DNA of 64,000 nucleotides from Candidatus Enterococcus moelleringii (GCF_017377575.1 NZ_JAFREM010000001.1:1-64000); one strand, 5' to 3'. Positions 44,282 through 54,637 are shown, counted from the stretch's first letter. Program-made: numbers and translations. The notes: a model not told the origin generated them from the sequence alone.

Positions 44282-45364
44282 CTAATGTTTTCTATTTTTC
44301 TTTAACAGCAGAATAAAGAAGGGACCACCTAAAATAGAGGTCAGAATCCCCAGTGGCAATTCTTCAGGAGCCAATACCATACGAGCCACCACATCCGTCC
44401 AAACTACCAAAATTCCGCCGATTAAACTCGCAACCGGCAAGACCTTGCGATGATCACCGCCAACTAACAGCCGAGCAAAATGGGGACAAATTAACCCAAT
44501 AAAACCGATGGTTCCGCTGACAGCGATGGTAGTGCCGGCTAGTAAAGAAGTAACAATTAACAGGATCTTTTGAAAGGTCCGTACAGAAATACCTAAAGTT
44601 GCGGCTGTTTCTTCCCCCATTACCAGCAGATTCAGCAGCCGATAATTCAGCGTTAGAAAAATTCCGCAAACTAACATCATGATCGTTGGCAGCCCTAAAA
44701 AGCTCCATTTTGTATTAGCCAAACTGCCAGACATCCAAAATTCCGCATTATGTAGACCTAAAGCATTGGGGGCACTTAAGACAATTACCCGGGTGATACC
44801 TTGAAAAATCATCGCAACCACCACACCTGAAAGCAGCAGCTGGGTAATCACGATTTTATTTTGCACCCGACTGAGGGTATAAACCAGCAGTAAAGAAAAA
44901 GCTGCACCTAAAAAAGCTGATAGCGACAAGGCATAGGTTCCTAAGAAGCCAAAGACCCCGAACAACATGCCTAAGGTGCCGAACATTTCCGCCCCCGAAG
45001 ACACTCCTAATAAGAAGGGATCGGCCAGCTGATTGCGCACCAATGCTTGCATCGCCACTCCGGAAATCGCCAAGGAAGCGCCCACCACAAATCCCAGCAG
45101 GACTCGAGGCAATCTCAAATTCCAGACAATGTTCTGCTGCAGCAACGTGCCGCTAGTGGGATAAAGACCTTGAGTCAGCCGATTGAGTACCACGTCTAAT
45201 GTGACATTTGCGGGTACATTTACTGCTCCTAAACCAGTAGCCACCACTAGCGAAGTGAGAGCCAGTAGAATTAAGACAATTAACAATGGTTTCAACTTAG
45301 CCCGCCGGCGGATGCCGGCTTTGAACCAAGCAACCGATCGAGGGATATCAATTCGATGGAGCAT
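44282..45364 (-). CDS. FecCD-type ABC permease
   Basis: A 360-residue permease with about nine to ten membrane segments. RLPRVLLGFVVGASLAISGVAMQALVRNQLADPFLLGVSSGAE-like blocks and the C-terminal ISGTIGFIGLICPHFARLLVGGDHR-like block (shown here in parts) are the FecCD signature. It is placed directly after the urea channel, in the urease transcript. Confidence 0.9.
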   Translation of the reverse strand: MLHRIDIPRSVAWFKAGIRRRAKLKPLLIVLILLALTSLVVATGLGAVNVPANVTLDVVLNRLTQGLYPTSGTLLQQNIVWNLRLPRVLLGFVVGASLAISGVAMQALVRNQLADPFLLGVSSGAEMFGTLGMLFGVFGFLGTYALSLSAFLGAAFSLLLVYTLSRVQNKIVITQLLLSGVVVAMIFQGITRVIVLSAPNALGLHNAEFWMSGSLANTKWSFLGLPTIMMLVCGIFLTLNYRLLNLLVMGEETAATLGISVRTFQKILLIVTSLLAGTTIAVSGTIGFIGLICPHFARLLVGGDHRKVLPVASLIGGILVVWTDVVARMVLAPEELPLGILTSILGGPFFILLLKKNRKH

Positions 45365-45370
45365 TTACAA

Positions 45371-46285
45371 TCACGTCCTTACCAACAGCTTTTCTAAATA
45401 TAAAGTGAACCAGGTTGCTGCCACGAAGGAGAAGGTTAACACTGGCAAACCAGCAATTCCCAACACCGTTGGCAAAGCAAAATCTAGGCAGACAGTCAAA
45501 ACGCCGCCTACTCCCAGCAGCAAACCACTCAGCTGAGGATTTCTTTTAGTCAAAAATAGATCCAATGCTAAAAAAGTTAAGATACAGTTATAGCTGTATA
45601 ATCCAAGTGACAAAGTATCCAGATTGCCTCCCAATATAAAAGCCCCAACTAGACTAAAAGCTATCGCGCCAATCGCCAAGCAGCCCCAGCGGACACTTGC
45701 CACAAAAATCGCGGCTAAAATCAATAGCGAACTGATGGAATTATCTAGTAAAAAGATTTCTCCCACACCTTTAATCAAAATATCTGGAAAAACCAAACTG
45801 CCATCGCCAATTGCTGCTTGAGGCAGCTGAGCGATCCGACTAGTAGTAATCCAGCGACTGCTGAAGCTGAGGAGCAAAAAGAACCAAGTGGTTAAAATAA
45901 AAGGAAACGTTAACCCCGGCAAATCTTGCTGGCTGAATAGATGATTAATGACCAGCGTGATCAGTACACACATGGCACTTCCCACTAATGTAATCGGCCA
46001 AGCCGCTAAACCCTCCACGAATGTGCCTGCTGCAATCCCCACCAAAACCGGACTGAAGCCAATTAATCCCCCTTCAATTTGGGCATGATCCACCTGCAGC
46101 ATATGGGCCGTAAAGTTCGCAACGAGACACCCGCACAAAGCCAGCGCGGCAATTTGCAAATCCGCTACCACTAAGGCCAGAAAAATTAAGGCGCCGCTAA
46201 TTGGATGTTCAATTAACACGACTTGCGAAAAACTAGGAAGAACTCCTTTCAGCCACGCCATTTTCGTTTCTTTTGTCATTTCCAT
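45371..46285 (-). CDS. Urea transporter (UT family)
   Basis: A 304-residue membrane protein with about ten segments in two related halves. The repeats IEGGLIGFSPVLVGIAAG and SLGLYSYNCILTFLAL correspond to the paired L-x-G/Y-N selectivity regions of bacterial urea channels. It follows ureD in the operon and would feed urea to the cytoplasmic enzyme. Two close start codons (46285, 46279) are both preceded by G-rich sites. Confidence 0.87.
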   Translation of the reverse strand: MEMTKETKMAWLKGVLPSFSQVVLIEHPISGALIFLALVVADLQIAALALCGCLVANFTAHMLQVDHAQIEGGLIGFSPVLVGIAAGTFVEGLAAWPITLVGSAMCVLITLVINHLFSQQDLPGLTFPFILTTWFFLLLSFSSRWITTSRIAQLPQAAIGDGSLVFPDILIKGVGEIFLLDNSISSLLILAAIFVASVRWGCLAIGAIAFSLVGAFILGGNLDTLSLGLYSYNCILTFLALDLFLTKRNPQLSGLLLGVGGVLTVCLDFALPTVLGIAGLPVLTFSFVAATWFTLYLEKLLVRT

Positions 46286-46298
46286 CTCCTGATCCCTC

Positions 46299-47123
46299 CT
46301 AATATTTCCGTGTATGCAGGATTCGCTCTTGGCAAAAAGCCTGATTATAATGTAGGTAGCATTGCTGAATGAGCTGCTCCAATTCTTGGGTGTTGTCGCC
46401 TAAGGCCCGCAGGCTGTAGCCGTTAATCGGCAGCATCGACAGCCCAAAGCGCAAGTCAGGGAACTTATCCTGCAAAACTTGATGCAGCTGGCTGATGTAT
46501 TCCTGATCAATTTCCGGATGAACCCCTAGTAAAGAAGCTACCTTTTTAAGTCCCTCCAGCATCCCAATCCCAGAAAGATCTTGGCTGGCTGGCTGTAGCA
46601 GCACTCGATCCATTACCGCCAAACGCTGATCCACAAACAACTTCGTCAGCAAATTCACTTCCCGATACGTAAAGCCTCGTTCCGACGAATCCCAGCCGGG
46701 GGTCACAATTTCTGATGAAAAATAGCGAGCGTCTTCAGCCAGATATACCCATTGCTCCTGACAATAGACACTGTTTTCGTAAGGAATTATCGGATCCGGC
46801 AGATTGATGCACTCCCCTTGGTTTCCGATGGTAATGCGGTTAATCTGCCGCACATAATCCTTGGGTGTCTGATAAATTTTCGTAGCCGATTGAGTCGTCA
46901 AATACAAACTCGCTTCAGGAGCAACCTCCACCGTCAGCGCATAGCGATCCCCGTCTAAATAACCGCCGCCAGGATTTAAAATGAAGTAGGTCACCTGGCC
47001 GCTGTCGTCTAAGTACTGCGGGCGCATCACCTTCAGCGCCCCTTGATAAAAAATATGTCCTGGTACCGTGCGGTTGTCCCGCTGCTTGACGGATAATTCT
47101 AAAGTTCCTGTCATCATCTCCAT
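46299..47123 (-). CDS. ureD: Urease accessory protein UreD
   Basis: A 274-residue UreD/UreH, the scaffold that together with UreF and UreG delivers nickel to apo-urease. LNPGGGYLDGDRYALTVEVAPEASLYLTTQSATKIY (quoted in parts: NPGGGYLDGD, TTQSATKIY) and the PIIPYENSVYCQ block are the family marks. The start at 47123 (two bases after the ureG stop, TTGGAG upstream) is preferred over 47159. Confidence 0.92.
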   Translation of the reverse strand: MEMMTGTLELSVKQRDNRTVPGHIFYQGALKVMRPQYLDDSGQVTYFILNPGGGYLDGDRYALTVEVAPEASLYLTTQSATKIYQTPKDYVRQINRITIGNQGECINLPDPIIPYENSVYCQEQWVYLAEDARYFSSEIVTPGWDSSERGFTYREVNLLTKLFVDQRLAVMDRVLLQPASQDLSGIGMLEGLKKVASLLGVHPEIDQEYISQLHQVLQDKFPDLRFGLSMLPINGYSLRALGDNTQELEQLIQQCYLHYNQAFCQERILHTRKY

Positions 47124-47125
47124 GG

Positions 47126-47731
47126 CTATACTCCAATGAAGGCGTGCTTTTTGATCCAAGCCACCACTTCATCCAAGCCGGTACCGTCCTGTAAATTGGT
47201 GAAGATCGTTGGTTTTTCTAAGCGGTATTGTTTGGCGTCACTAGCCATAATACTCAAGTCGGCATGAACAAACGGTGCCAAATCGATTTTGTTAATCACA
47301 AATAAATCTGATTTGATCATCCCTTGACCACCTTTGCGGGGAATTTTTTCTCCTTGCGCCACATCAATGATATAAATCGACAAATCCACCAATTCTGGAC
47401 TAAAGGTTGCTGCTAAATTATCGCCGCCGCTTTCCACGAAAATTACTTCCAAGTCCGGAAATTTCTCCTCCAGCTCTTCAATCGCTGCGGTGTTCATGGA
47501 AGTGTCCTCACGAATTGCCGTATGGGGACACCCGCCCGTTTCCACTCCAATGATTCGAGCCGGATCAAGAATGCCGGTATTAATCAGGTATTTCGCATCC
47601 TCTTTCGTGTAAATATCGTTGGTCACCACGGCGATCTCTACATCGTTTTGAATTTGACGCACGATTTGTTCGATAAGAAAGGTCTTGCCAGCACCAACTG
47701 GTCCGCCTACTCCAATTTTGATTGTATCCAT
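47126..47731 (-). CDS. ureG: Urease accessory GTPase UreG
   Basis: A 201-residue SIMIBI GTPase. The P-loop is GGPVGAGKT, followed by [26 protein letters not shown] (Cys-Pro-His nickel-binding motif) and [12 protein letters not shown]. It hydrolyses GTP to drive nickel insertion into urease. Confidence 0.97.
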   Translation of the reverse strand: MDTIKIGVGGPVGAGKTFLIEQIVRQIQNDVEIAVVTNDIYTKEDAKYLINTGILDPARIIGVETGGCPHTAIREDTSMNTAAIEELEEKFPDLEVIFVESGGDNLAATFSPELVDLSIYIIDVAQGEKIPRKGGQGMIKSDLFVINKIDLAPFVHADLSIMASDAKQYRLEKPTIFTNLQDGTGLDEVVAWIKKHAFIGV

Positions 47732-47751
47732 TAAGCTCCTCCTAAAATTAT

Positions 47752-48435
47752 CTAAGACATAAAATTACGGGCAAACAGAAATTCATGCTGCATCTGGGCG
47801 ATTTCGATTCCCGGAGCGGTTGCCCCGAAATGATCGATAGGCAGCTCACAAACTCTTTCTGTCATTTCAGGAATTTGCTGGGACAGCCCATAAATAATTT
47901 TTTGCCCAGCTACTTGTCCAATCGGCACACCCCGCACCGCGTTTTGTACCATTGAAATGGTGGTGTTTAGTAAATACACTGATAAGGTTTCCTTTAGCTC
48001 AGCTTGTGAACAATAGGCCAACAAACCAAAAACGATGGCTGGATGAGGCGCCAGCTGCTGCTCCTTTAGTTGCGCCTGATAATTCAACAGCAACGGATGC
48101 TCCAGCAAGCTTTTGCCAATATTCAAAAATTGCTGCCCCATCTTTTGATTCGCCTGTCGCATTTCGCTAGGCAAAAGAAGAGCATTTAATTCAGTATTGA
48201 TTTCCAATATATCTGCTAAGCTTTCCCGCTCTAGCGCTTCAAAGGCGCGACAAATCGCCATCGCATCCGTCGTTAAAACCTGGTTATTGAGAAATTGAAT
48301 CAGCCATTCTTCAAAGGCATCAGCAGTTTGGATCCGCTGCTGATGCAAATAGGTTTCAAAGCCATAGGAATGGCTGAAAGACCCAATGGGAAAATTGGAA
48401 TCGTTCATTTGAAATAAAAACAGGTTAGTGGTCAT
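47752..48435 (-). CDS. ureF: Urease accessory protein UreF
   Basis: A 227-residue all-helical UreF. The N-terminus [20 protein letters not shown] is the family signature. It bridges UreD and UreG. It overlaps the end of ureE by 11 bases. Confidence 0.94.
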   Translation of the reverse strand: MTTNLFLFQMNDSNFPIGSFSHSYGFETYLHQQRIQTADAFEEWLIQFLNNQVLTTDAMAICRAFEALERESLADILEINTELNALLLPSEMRQANQKMGQQFLNIGKSLLEHPLLLNYQAQLKEQQLAPHPAIVFGLLAYCSQAELKETLSVYLLNTTISMVQNAVRGVPIGQVAGQKIIYGLSQQIPEMTERVCELPIDHFGATAPGIEIAQMQHEFLFARNFMS

Positions 48436-48874
48436 GGCTGTGCCCTATGTGCCGGAAGGGATGAGGCATTTTGATCTGTTGGCGTTCAAAGGCGATTCCC
48501 TTGTCCCCCAGCAACTTTTCAATTAAGTAATCGAATTGAACCACCATCGTGTCGTCGATAAATTGCGCCGGCAGATGACGATTCCCCAGCTCGTGAGCGA
48601 TCACACCCATTTGATTGATGGACTCCGGTGAAATCACCAGCACGTCTTCTGGCAAAACGTCCACTACTACTAGCGAATCTTCAGTTTCAGCCAAAATGTC
48701 TCCTACATGCAAGTGTTTGCCGGGAGCCAGGCGAACGCTAACCTCGCCGCCAGACGTGTTCAAGTGATGAACACGTTTGGCTAAAGCTTCGTTTTCCAAG
48801 GCTACCCAATCTTTAGTTTTGCTTTCGGCAGCCGGATAGCTGTTAATGTTGCCGATAATTTCTTTTACGATCAT
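48425..48874 (-). CDS. ureE: Urease nickel metallochaperone UreE
   Basis: A 149-residue UreE. It has an N-terminal peptide-binding domain and a C-terminal metal-binding domain with NRHLPAQF, the conserved His site, and a short His-rich tail [12 protein letters not shown]. The tail is modest, unlike the long polyhistidine of Klebsiella. Confidence 0.94.
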   Translation of the reverse strand: MIVKEIIGNINSYPAAESKTKDWVALENEALAKRVHHLNTSGGEVSVRLAPGKHLHVGDILAETEDSLVVVDVLPEDVLVISPESINQMGVIAHELGNRHLPAQFIDDTMVVQFDYLIEKLLGDKGIAFERQQIKMPHPFRHIGHSHDH

Positions 48875-48903
48875 GGAAATCTCTCCTATTTTTTATGATT
48901 GAG

Positions 48904-50613
48904 TTAGAATAAAAAGTATTTTTGCGCCATCGGAAGAACTTCAGCGGCCTCACTAGTAACAATTTCACCGTCTACTTTTACTTCATAAGTTTGCGGATCC
49001 ACCGTGATTTCAGGTGTCGCATCATTGAACTTCATGTCCTTTTTGGTCAGCTTGCGTACCCCTCTAACTGGCAGTGTTTCTTTTTTCAGCTGATATTTTT
49101 CTTTGACATTGTTGTCCTGAGCTGCTTGAGAAACAAAGGTAAATGAGCTTTTCTCCAAAGCAGTCCCGATGCTGCCAAACATTTCCCGATAAAAGACTGG
49201 CTGCGGTGTTGGGATGGAGGCATTAGGATCGCCCATCTGAGCTACCGCGATCATGCCGTTTTTAATGATTTTAGTAGGTTTTACTCCGAAAAAGGCTGGG
49301 TCCCACAAGACTAAATCCGCAATTTTTCCAACTTCTACCGAACCGACATAGTCAGAAATACCGTGAGTGATCGCCGGGTTGATGGTGTATTTTGCGATAT
49401 AACGCTTCACCCGGAAATTATCGTTGTTCTCGCCTTCTTCCAAAGACCCCCGTTGTTTTTTCATTTTGTCGGCAGTTTGCCAAGTACGGGTTACCACTTC
49501 ACCAACCCGGCCCATCGCTTGAGAATCTGAGCTCATCATACTGAAAATCCCCATATCATGAAGTACGTCTTCGGCGGCAATGGTTTCTTTCCGAATCCGG
49601 GAGTCAGCGAAGGCTAAGTCTTCAGGAATATCCGGGTTCAGGTGATGACAAACCATCAGCATATCTAAATGTTCGTCCACCGTATTAACGGTGTAAGGCA
49701 TCGTCGGGTTAGTAGAAGAAGGCAATACATTCGGCTGCCCCGCGATTTTAATAATATCTGGTGCGTGTCCGCCCCCGGCACCCTCCGTATGATAGGTATG
49801 AATCACCCGATCTCCAAAGGCTTCAATCGTCCGTTCCACAAAGCCGGTTTCATTCAAGGTATCCGTGTGAATCGCCACTTGCACATCGTATTTGTCGGCC
49901 ACTTCCAGAGATTGCTGAATCGCTGAAAAAGTGGTTCCCCAGTCTTCATGGATCTTCAAGCCAATTGCTCCAGCTTCGATTTGTTCAGCCAAAGGAGCTT
50001 CAATCGCTGCTTGACCTTTTCCTAGGAAACCTAAGTTGACTGGCAGACCGTCTGCTGCCTGCATCATCCGTTCCAAGTTCCAAGCACCAGGTGTTACTGT
50101 TGTCGCATTAGTTCCTTCGGCAGGACCTGTTCCCCCACCGATCATCGTAGTGATTCCGTTGTGTAGAGCCGAATCTACCTGCTGCGGGGAGATAAAGTGA
50201 ATATGCGTATCAATTCCGCCAGCGGTAATAATTTTATTTTCTCCAGCAATAATTTCAGTCGCTGCACCAATCGGAACGTCGATATTGTCCATAATTAATG
50301 GATTTCCAGCTTTGCCGATTGCCAAGATTTTGCCGTCTTTTATGGCTATATCGGCCTTAATTACGCCGCTGTAATCGACAATCGTGGCATTGGTGATCAC
50401 TAAATCCGGTGCGCCGCCATCGCGAGTTACTAGCGGGTCCATCCCCATGCCTTCACGGATAACTTTCCCGCCGCCGAAGACAACTTCATCGCCATAAGTA
50501 GTGTAGTCTTTTTCAATTTCCACGAACAAATCAGTATCGGCTAAACGAATTTTATCGCCAACTGTGGGTCCGTATAATTCTGCATATTGTTTGCGAGAGA
50601 TTTCTAAGCTCAT
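48904..50613 (-). CDS. ureC: Urease alpha subunit
   Basis: A 569-residue catalytic subunit that hydrolyses urea to ammonia and carbamate with two nickel ions. Seen are the metal-binding HIHFISPQQ, the carbamylated lysine in [20 protein letters not shown], the flap [20 protein letters not shown] (catalytic His) and SSDSQAMGR. Full length and intact. Its start lies right after ureB. Confidence 0.98.
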   Translation of the reverse strand: MSLEISRKQYAELYGPTVGDKIRLADTDLFVEIEKDYTTYGDEVVFGGGKVIREGMGMDPLVTRDGGAPDLVITNATIVDYSGVIKADIAIKDGKILAIGKAGNPLIMDNIDVPIGAATEIIAGENKIITAGGIDTHIHFISPQQVDSALHNGITTMIGGGTGPAEGTNATTVTPGAWNLERMMQAADGLPVNLGFLGKGQAAIEAPLAEQIEAGAIGLKIHEDWGTTFSAIQQSLEVADKYDVQVAIHTDTLNETGFVERTIEAFGDRVIHTYHTEGAGGGHAPDIIKIAGQPNVLPSSTNPTMPYTVNTVDEHLDMLMVCHHLNPDIPEDLAFADSRIRKETIAAEDVLHDMGIFSMMSSDSQAMGRVGEVVTRTWQTADKMKKQRGSLEEGENNDNFRVKRYIAKYTINPAITHGISDYVGSVEVGKIADLVLWDPAFFGVKPTKIIKNGMIAVAQMGDPNASIPTPQPVFYREMFGSIGTALEKSSFTFVSQAAQDNNVKEKYQLKKETLPVRGVRKLTKKDMKFNDATPEITVDPQTYEVKVDGEIVTSEAAEVLPMAQKYFLF

Positions 50614-50934
50614 TTAGTTTGCCTCCTTGTCTAATGGGCCATTGGTTTTTTCGTTTAAGCCGTAGACTTCACGTTTTCCTGCCAGAGCGACCAGCTCCAC
50701 GGTCTTTTCATCCTGTGGTTCAAAACGAACCGCGACTCCGGCTGGAATATTCAAACGAAATCCGTATGCTGCATCCCGATCAAAGCGCAGTGCACTGTTT
50801 ACTTCATAAAAATGATAATGGGAACCGATTTGGACCGGACGATCCCCTGTATTAGTCACGGTTACTTCCCGCGTTTCTCGACCGACATTGCATTGAATCG
50901 GCTCGGTACCTACGATAATTTCTCCTGGTTTCAT
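50614..50934 (-). CDS. ureB: Urease beta subunit
   Basis: A 106-residue UreB with [37 protein letters not shown] and the [15 protein letters not shown]-type block. It is separate from ureA, as in most bacteria. Confidence 0.97.
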   Translation of the reverse strand: MKPGEIIVGTEPIQCNVGRETREVTVTNTGDRPVQIGSHYHFYEVNSALRFDRDAAYGFRLNIPAGVAVRFEPQDEKTVELVALAGKREVYGLNEKTNGPLDKEAN

Positions 50935-50985
50935 GGAATTCCTCCTAGTTCATCCTATTATAGTAATTTTAGCTGTTAAAATTTC

Positions 50986-51288
50986 TTAGCGGATTGGGTT
51001 ATGAACGGTCACCAGTTTCGTGCCGTCTGGGAAAGTGGCTTCCACTTGGATGTCGTGAATCATATCAGGAATACCCTCCATCACATCGTCAACCGACAAG
51101 ATTGTAGCCCCATAAGTCATTAACTCAGCGACACTTCTACCGTCACGGGCCCCTTCCATTACTTCATAAGTAATCAAAGCGACTGCTTCGGGATGGTTCA
51201 GCTTCAATCCTCGATCTTTTCTGCGCCGGGCAACATCAGCGGCGACAACGATCATTAATTTCTCCTGTTCACGTGCTACTAGATTCAT
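50986..51288 (-). CDS. ureA: Urease gamma subunit
   Basis: A 100-residue UreA ([60 protein letters not shown]). First gene of the ureABCEFGD-transporter operon. AAGGAGG lies upstream of the ATG. The start of transcription is in 51289-51400 but no clear promoter hexamers were found. Confidence 0.97.
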   Translation of the reverse strand: MNLVAREQEKLMIVVAADVARRRKDRGLKLNHPEAVALITYEVMEGARDGRSVAELMTYGATILSVDDVMEGIPDMIHDIQVEATFPDGTKLVTVHNPIR

Positions 51289-51589
51289 CTGGTTCCTCCT
51301 TGGAAAACTTTTTTTGAAATATTCTGTAAATTTAGAATGAGTTTATCATTGAATTCTCATGATTTCTAGTATCCGCGGTAATGTAATGTGAGGTTTAATG
51401 ACATTCGTTGCTGTAAAGGCGGTTCTTTTGCACCAAAATGAAAAAGCATCTGTCATGAAATGGTAGGAAAATAGGAGTTTCGAACATTCGTAGTAACTTT
51501 TTATCACATAGATACGTATGACTAACCCTTAACGCAGCAAAAAAGAAGTCATCGATCAAGATGACTTCCGCTAAGACTACTATTTGATT
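51289..51589. other. Upstream region of the urease operon
   Basis: It holds the urease leader and promoter (not resolved; an ATTCT...AGAAT inverted repeat lies near 51320-51342) and the terminator of the ABC-F gene. No gene is seen. Confidence 0.45.
51538..51569 (-). terminator. Terminator of the ABC-F gene
   Basis: On the minus strand GAAGTCATC-TTGATC-GATGACTTC is followed by TTTTTT. Confidence 0.9.
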
Positions 51590-53086
51590 CTAAAGCGACA
51601 GCTGCTTCGTGCTCACTGCCTCAACAAAATGCTGATCGTGTTCGATCACCAGCATGGTCGGACGTACTTTTTGAAGCAGTTGGATGATTTGCTGCTGATT
51701 AAAGACATCCAAATAGTTTAATGGTTCATCCCAAAAATATAGATTAGCCGGCTGTGACAAGGATTTGGCTAATTCCACCTTTTTACGCTGACCCATGCTC
51801 ATGTCCTCAATCCGATTCTCAAACACGTTGCGCTCCATCCCCAGCTTATGCAGATTGCTGAGAAACATCGGATAATCCAGGCCCTCCTGTAAAGCAAAGT
51901 CTTGCAGCGTTCCTTGATTGTCTTCGTAACGCTGACGCACATAACTGATCTTGAGTCCCTGGGGCAGAAAAATTTCTCCTTTGGCTGTTCCAGAAAAAGT
52001 TCCCAGTAAAGTTTGAACCAGTGCGCTTTTTCCGCTGCCATTCTTTCCTGTAACCGTCAGACACTCACCGCGCTTCAGTTCAAATCCGATGTCTTTGAAA
52101 AGAACGTGGTCATCATAAGCTAAACTCAAATTTTCTACTCGAATAACCCGCTGATGATGACTGGGTTCAAAACGCATCGTCAAGCCATCGATGGTTTCGA
52201 TATTTTTCAGCAATTGTTCCTTCTCAGTAATTTGGCCTTCCACCCGCTGCAAAATGGCTTTCGAGCGTTTCATCATTCTAGCCGCATCCGCCCCAATAGC
52301 TCCTGGGCTGACACGACGATATTCAGTGTCGATGAAGCCTTTCGATTTATTGAGCTTGTCGGTTTCCCGTGACGCTGACCAGGCCGCCTTTTCACGGGCC
52401 GTTTGCTGGAGTCGATTAATTTCCTTTTTCAGCTTAAGATTCTGCGCCTGTTCAAAGGCATCTTGTCGTGCCTTCTGCTCCTCATAAGTAGAAAAGTTGC
52501 CTTGATACAAAACCAGCTGGCTTTTTTCAATCGCCAGAATGTGATCCACCGTCTCATCTAAGAAATTACGATCATGGCTGACTAAAATATAGCCCTGCTT
52601 CTTTTTCTGCAAATATTTAGCAACCTGTTGGCGCCCTGAAATGTCTAGATGATTGGTAGGTTCATCTATTAATGGAAAGTTCCCTTCATCAGTAAACAAG
52701 CAAGCCAGTAGTACCTTCGTCTGTTCCCCACCAGATAAGGTATTAAAGGGACGCCACAAAATATCCGGATTACAGTCTAATAAATTCAGCTCCCGTTCCA
52801 GCTGCCAAAGTTCCTGATCCCCTTGTTCCTGCAACGCATCATAAGTCAATTGAGTTGGATCAATAATTTGATAAGGAAAATACACGAATGGCAAATCATG
52901 CAGAATCCTTCCTTGATAAGGCAATTGACCTTGCAACAGCTTCAGCAAAGTCGTCTTCCCTCGTCCATTACGGCCGATGAGTCCCAGCTTCCACTGAGCA
53001 TCAATGAGCAGCTGGGCATCATCAAATAAATTTGTGCCTAGCTGATCGTAGCCAAAAGTCAGGTGATTAATAGTAATATTTGTCAT
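51590..53086 (-). CDS. lsa: Lsa-type ABC-F ribosomal protection protein
   Basis: A 498-residue ABC-F protein with two ATPase domains and no membrane segment. Domain 1 has GRNGRGKTT and LSGGEQTKVLLACLF; the interdomain linker is long and Lys/Glu/Arg-rich (about 195-290); domain 2 has GKNGSGKSA and MSMGQRKKVELAKSLSQ. The order and several blocks (LIDEPTNHLD, ILVSHDRNF, YIWDEPLNYLD-like FWDEPLNYLD) match the Lsa family, which displaces lincosamides, pleuromutilins and streptogramin A from the ribosome. The start at 53086 is preferred over the GTG at 53098, which falls in the RBS. Confidence 0.9.
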   Translation of the reverse strand: MTNITINHLTFGYDQLGTNLFDDAQLLIDAQWKLGLIGRNGRGKTTLLKLLQGQLPYQGRILHDLPFVYFPYQIIDPTQLTYDALQEQGDQELWQLERELNLLDCNPDILWRPFNTLSGGEQTKVLLACLFTDEGNFPLIDEPTNHLDISGRQQVAKYLQKKKQGYILVSHDRNFLDETVDHILAIEKSQLVLYQGNFSTYEEQKARQDAFEQAQNLKLKKEINRLQQTAREKAAWSASRETDKLNKSKGFIDTEYRRVSPGAIGADAARMMKRSKAILQRVEGQITEKEQLLKNIETIDGLTMRFEPSHHQRVIRVENLSLAYDDHVLFKDIGFELKRGECLTVTGKNGSGKSALVQTLLGTFSGTAKGEIFLPQGLKISYVRQRYEDNQGTLQDFALQEGLDYPMFLSNLHKLGMERNVFENRIEDMSMGQRKKVELAKSLSQPANLYFWDEPLNYLDVFNQQQIIQLLQKVRPTMLVIEHDQHFVEAVSTKQLSL

Positions 53087-53124
53087 AATGGATAGCACCT
53101 CGCAGTGACTTCTTCCCAGAAGCC

Positions 53125-53157
53125 AAAAAACCGCCAGTTATTTTCGACAACTGGTGG
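53125..53157 (-). terminator. Leader terminator (attenuator) before the lsa-like gene
   Basis: On the minus strand CCACCAGTT-GTCGAAAAT-AACTGGCGG plus TTTTTT, ending 38 bases before the ABC-F start. It sits inside the leader, not at a gene end. Confidence 0.85.
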
Positions 53158-53312
53158 TTGAGTTGATTCCTATTAAGACAAAATTTCCCAAGACAAATAA
53201 ACACGTTCTTGGTCATTTTCGTTAAGGATTCCTCACTATTTCACCAATTGTTCGAAAATCTGCACACTGCTCCCTTGGTCAATCCATGGTACAGTCTGAA
53301 TGCAGCTTCTAC

Positions 53313-53333
53313 TTAGTTGGTGAATGTTCGCAT
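53313..53333 (-). CDS. Six-codon leader peptide upstream of the lsa-like gene
   Basis: ATG CGA ACA TTC ACC AAC TAA encodes MRTFTN, with GAGGGG six bases upstream (CCCCTC at 53340-53345 on the plus strand). Its end (CACCAA) can pair with TTGGTG further along the leader. A ribosome stalled here by drug would change leader folding and allow read-through of the downstream terminator. Confidence 0.6.
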   Translation of the reverse strand: MRTFTN

Positions 53334-53360
53334 GTGGGTCCCCTCGCTTTCTGTCCTTTA

Positions 53361-53389
53361 ACTATAGCAAGAAAACGATTGCAGGTCAA
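53361..53389 (-). promoter_or_regulatory. Promoter of the lsa-like gene
   Basis: On the minus strand TTGACC, 17 bases, TATAGT. Transcription would begin near 53354, giving a leader of about 270 bases. Confidence 0.8.
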
Positions 53390-53735
53390 AGTGTTTATTG
53401 AACTGAAAGTTGAAGTGGGTAACTAACGGAGGAGAAGAGCCACCCCGAAAAAAACCTTTAAACGTCTTTTAATAGTTTTTGATCACTCGCACTAAAATCC
53501 GTTATCTTTCATTACTGAATATCCATGTTTTAGATAACGCTTTACGAAATAAATATTGCACATTTTTTTGCTTCGATAGAGAATACTCTTTAGATGAAAC
53601 CAGACAAATGCTGTTGATAAAGCTCGACGACTTTTAAAAGACTCTTTATTCATCTCTGCTGAAAATTATATAAAAACGAATATCGAATAATTAATCGATG
53701 CTTATATACTTTGCCCTTAGGATTTTTTAATCAGC
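53390..53735. other. Intergenic, A+T-rich
   Basis: No gene or clear signal beyond the flanking promoter and terminator. Confidence 0.4.
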
Positions 53736-53774
53736 AAAAAAAGGCACCTGATCTGCTAACCAGCTGCCTTTTTT
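53735..53774 (-). terminator. Terminator of the TIM-barrel gene
   Basis: On the minus strand AAAAAAGGCA-GCTG pairs with CAG-GTGCCTTTTTTT. Confidence 0.82.
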
Positions 53775-53788
53775 CAATAATTTCTGTT

Positions 53789-54475
53789 TTACATTTTGCG
53801 GTATTCTTCCATCTTTTCTTGGAAGTATTCTTCTGTTTTACCATAGGTTGTATAAGTAATTGCATTCGCTCCTGCTTCAATGGTTGCCAGAATCTGTTCA
53901 TCGGTTCGCCCACCAGAAGCCATAATCGGGAATTCTGGGAACTTTTCTCTGATCCAGCGCACGAGATTGGTTGTTTCTTGTCCTCCAGCGACGTTGAATA
54001 TGTCCACCCCGTTGTCAATCAGCTCCTGCAGATTCCGTTTATCATTTACTACCGTGTAAATAATTGGAATATCGACATTTTCATTAACCGTTTGAATAGT
54101 TTCCAAGTCACACGGACCATTTAAAACCACGCCAAAAGCACCGTGCTCCTCCGCAAACGTCCCTAAACGGGAAGAACGTACGCCAGAAGTCAATCCTCCA
54201 CCAATTCCGGCTAAGATCGGGACCTGCGCAACTGTCGAAATTGCTGACAAAATTCGCGTATTGGGTGTCCAAGGATAAACAGCTAAAATAGCATCCGCGT
54301 CATTATTGGCAATCACTGCCACATCCATTGAATAAATAATGCTCTTGATCAACTTACCGTAAATTTGGATACCGGTGGACTTTTCAATCACTTTCGGCAG
54401 CTTGATAATACTTTGTCTAAGTTCCGAATATAACTCTGGGACATAAATATCGGTGTTCTTTTCATTTTTTTCCAT
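53789..54475 (-). CDS. TIM-barrel protein of unknown function
   Basis: A 228-residue protein with repeating beta-strand/helix pattern (VAVIANNDADAILAVYPW; VPILAGIGGGLTSG; GVVLNGPCDLETI; IPIIYTVVND; VDIFNVAGG; FPIMASGGRTDEQI; AITYTTYG). The ASGGR near the C-terminus resembles the phosphate-binding loop of HisA-like barrels. Similar proteins are usually labelled hydrolase, without proof. The start at 54475 has GGGGGA upstream. Confidence 0.6.
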   Translation of the reverse strand: MEKNEKNTDIYVPELYSELRQSIIKLPKVIEKSTGIQIYGKLIKSIIYSMDVAVIANNDADAILAVYPWTPNTRILSAISTVAQVPILAGIGGGLTSGVRSSRLGTFAEEHGAFGVVLNGPCDLETIQTVNENVDIPIIYTVVNDKRNLQELIDNGVDIFNVAGGQETTNLVRWIREKFPEFPIMASGGRTDEQILATIEAGANAITYTTYGKTEEYFQEKMEEYRKM

Positions 54476-54637
54476 TGAAAGTTCCCCCATTCTAATGAAT
54501 TGATAGTACAAAAGGGCAAAAAACGACCAGCCAAACCAAGACTGGTCAACAGCGCAATGAATGCGTCGGTTTCTTCCCTCATTTTACCCGAAGATTAGTA
54601 AGTCGTTGTCTTTTTATGGTAAAGATTGATCAAAAGA

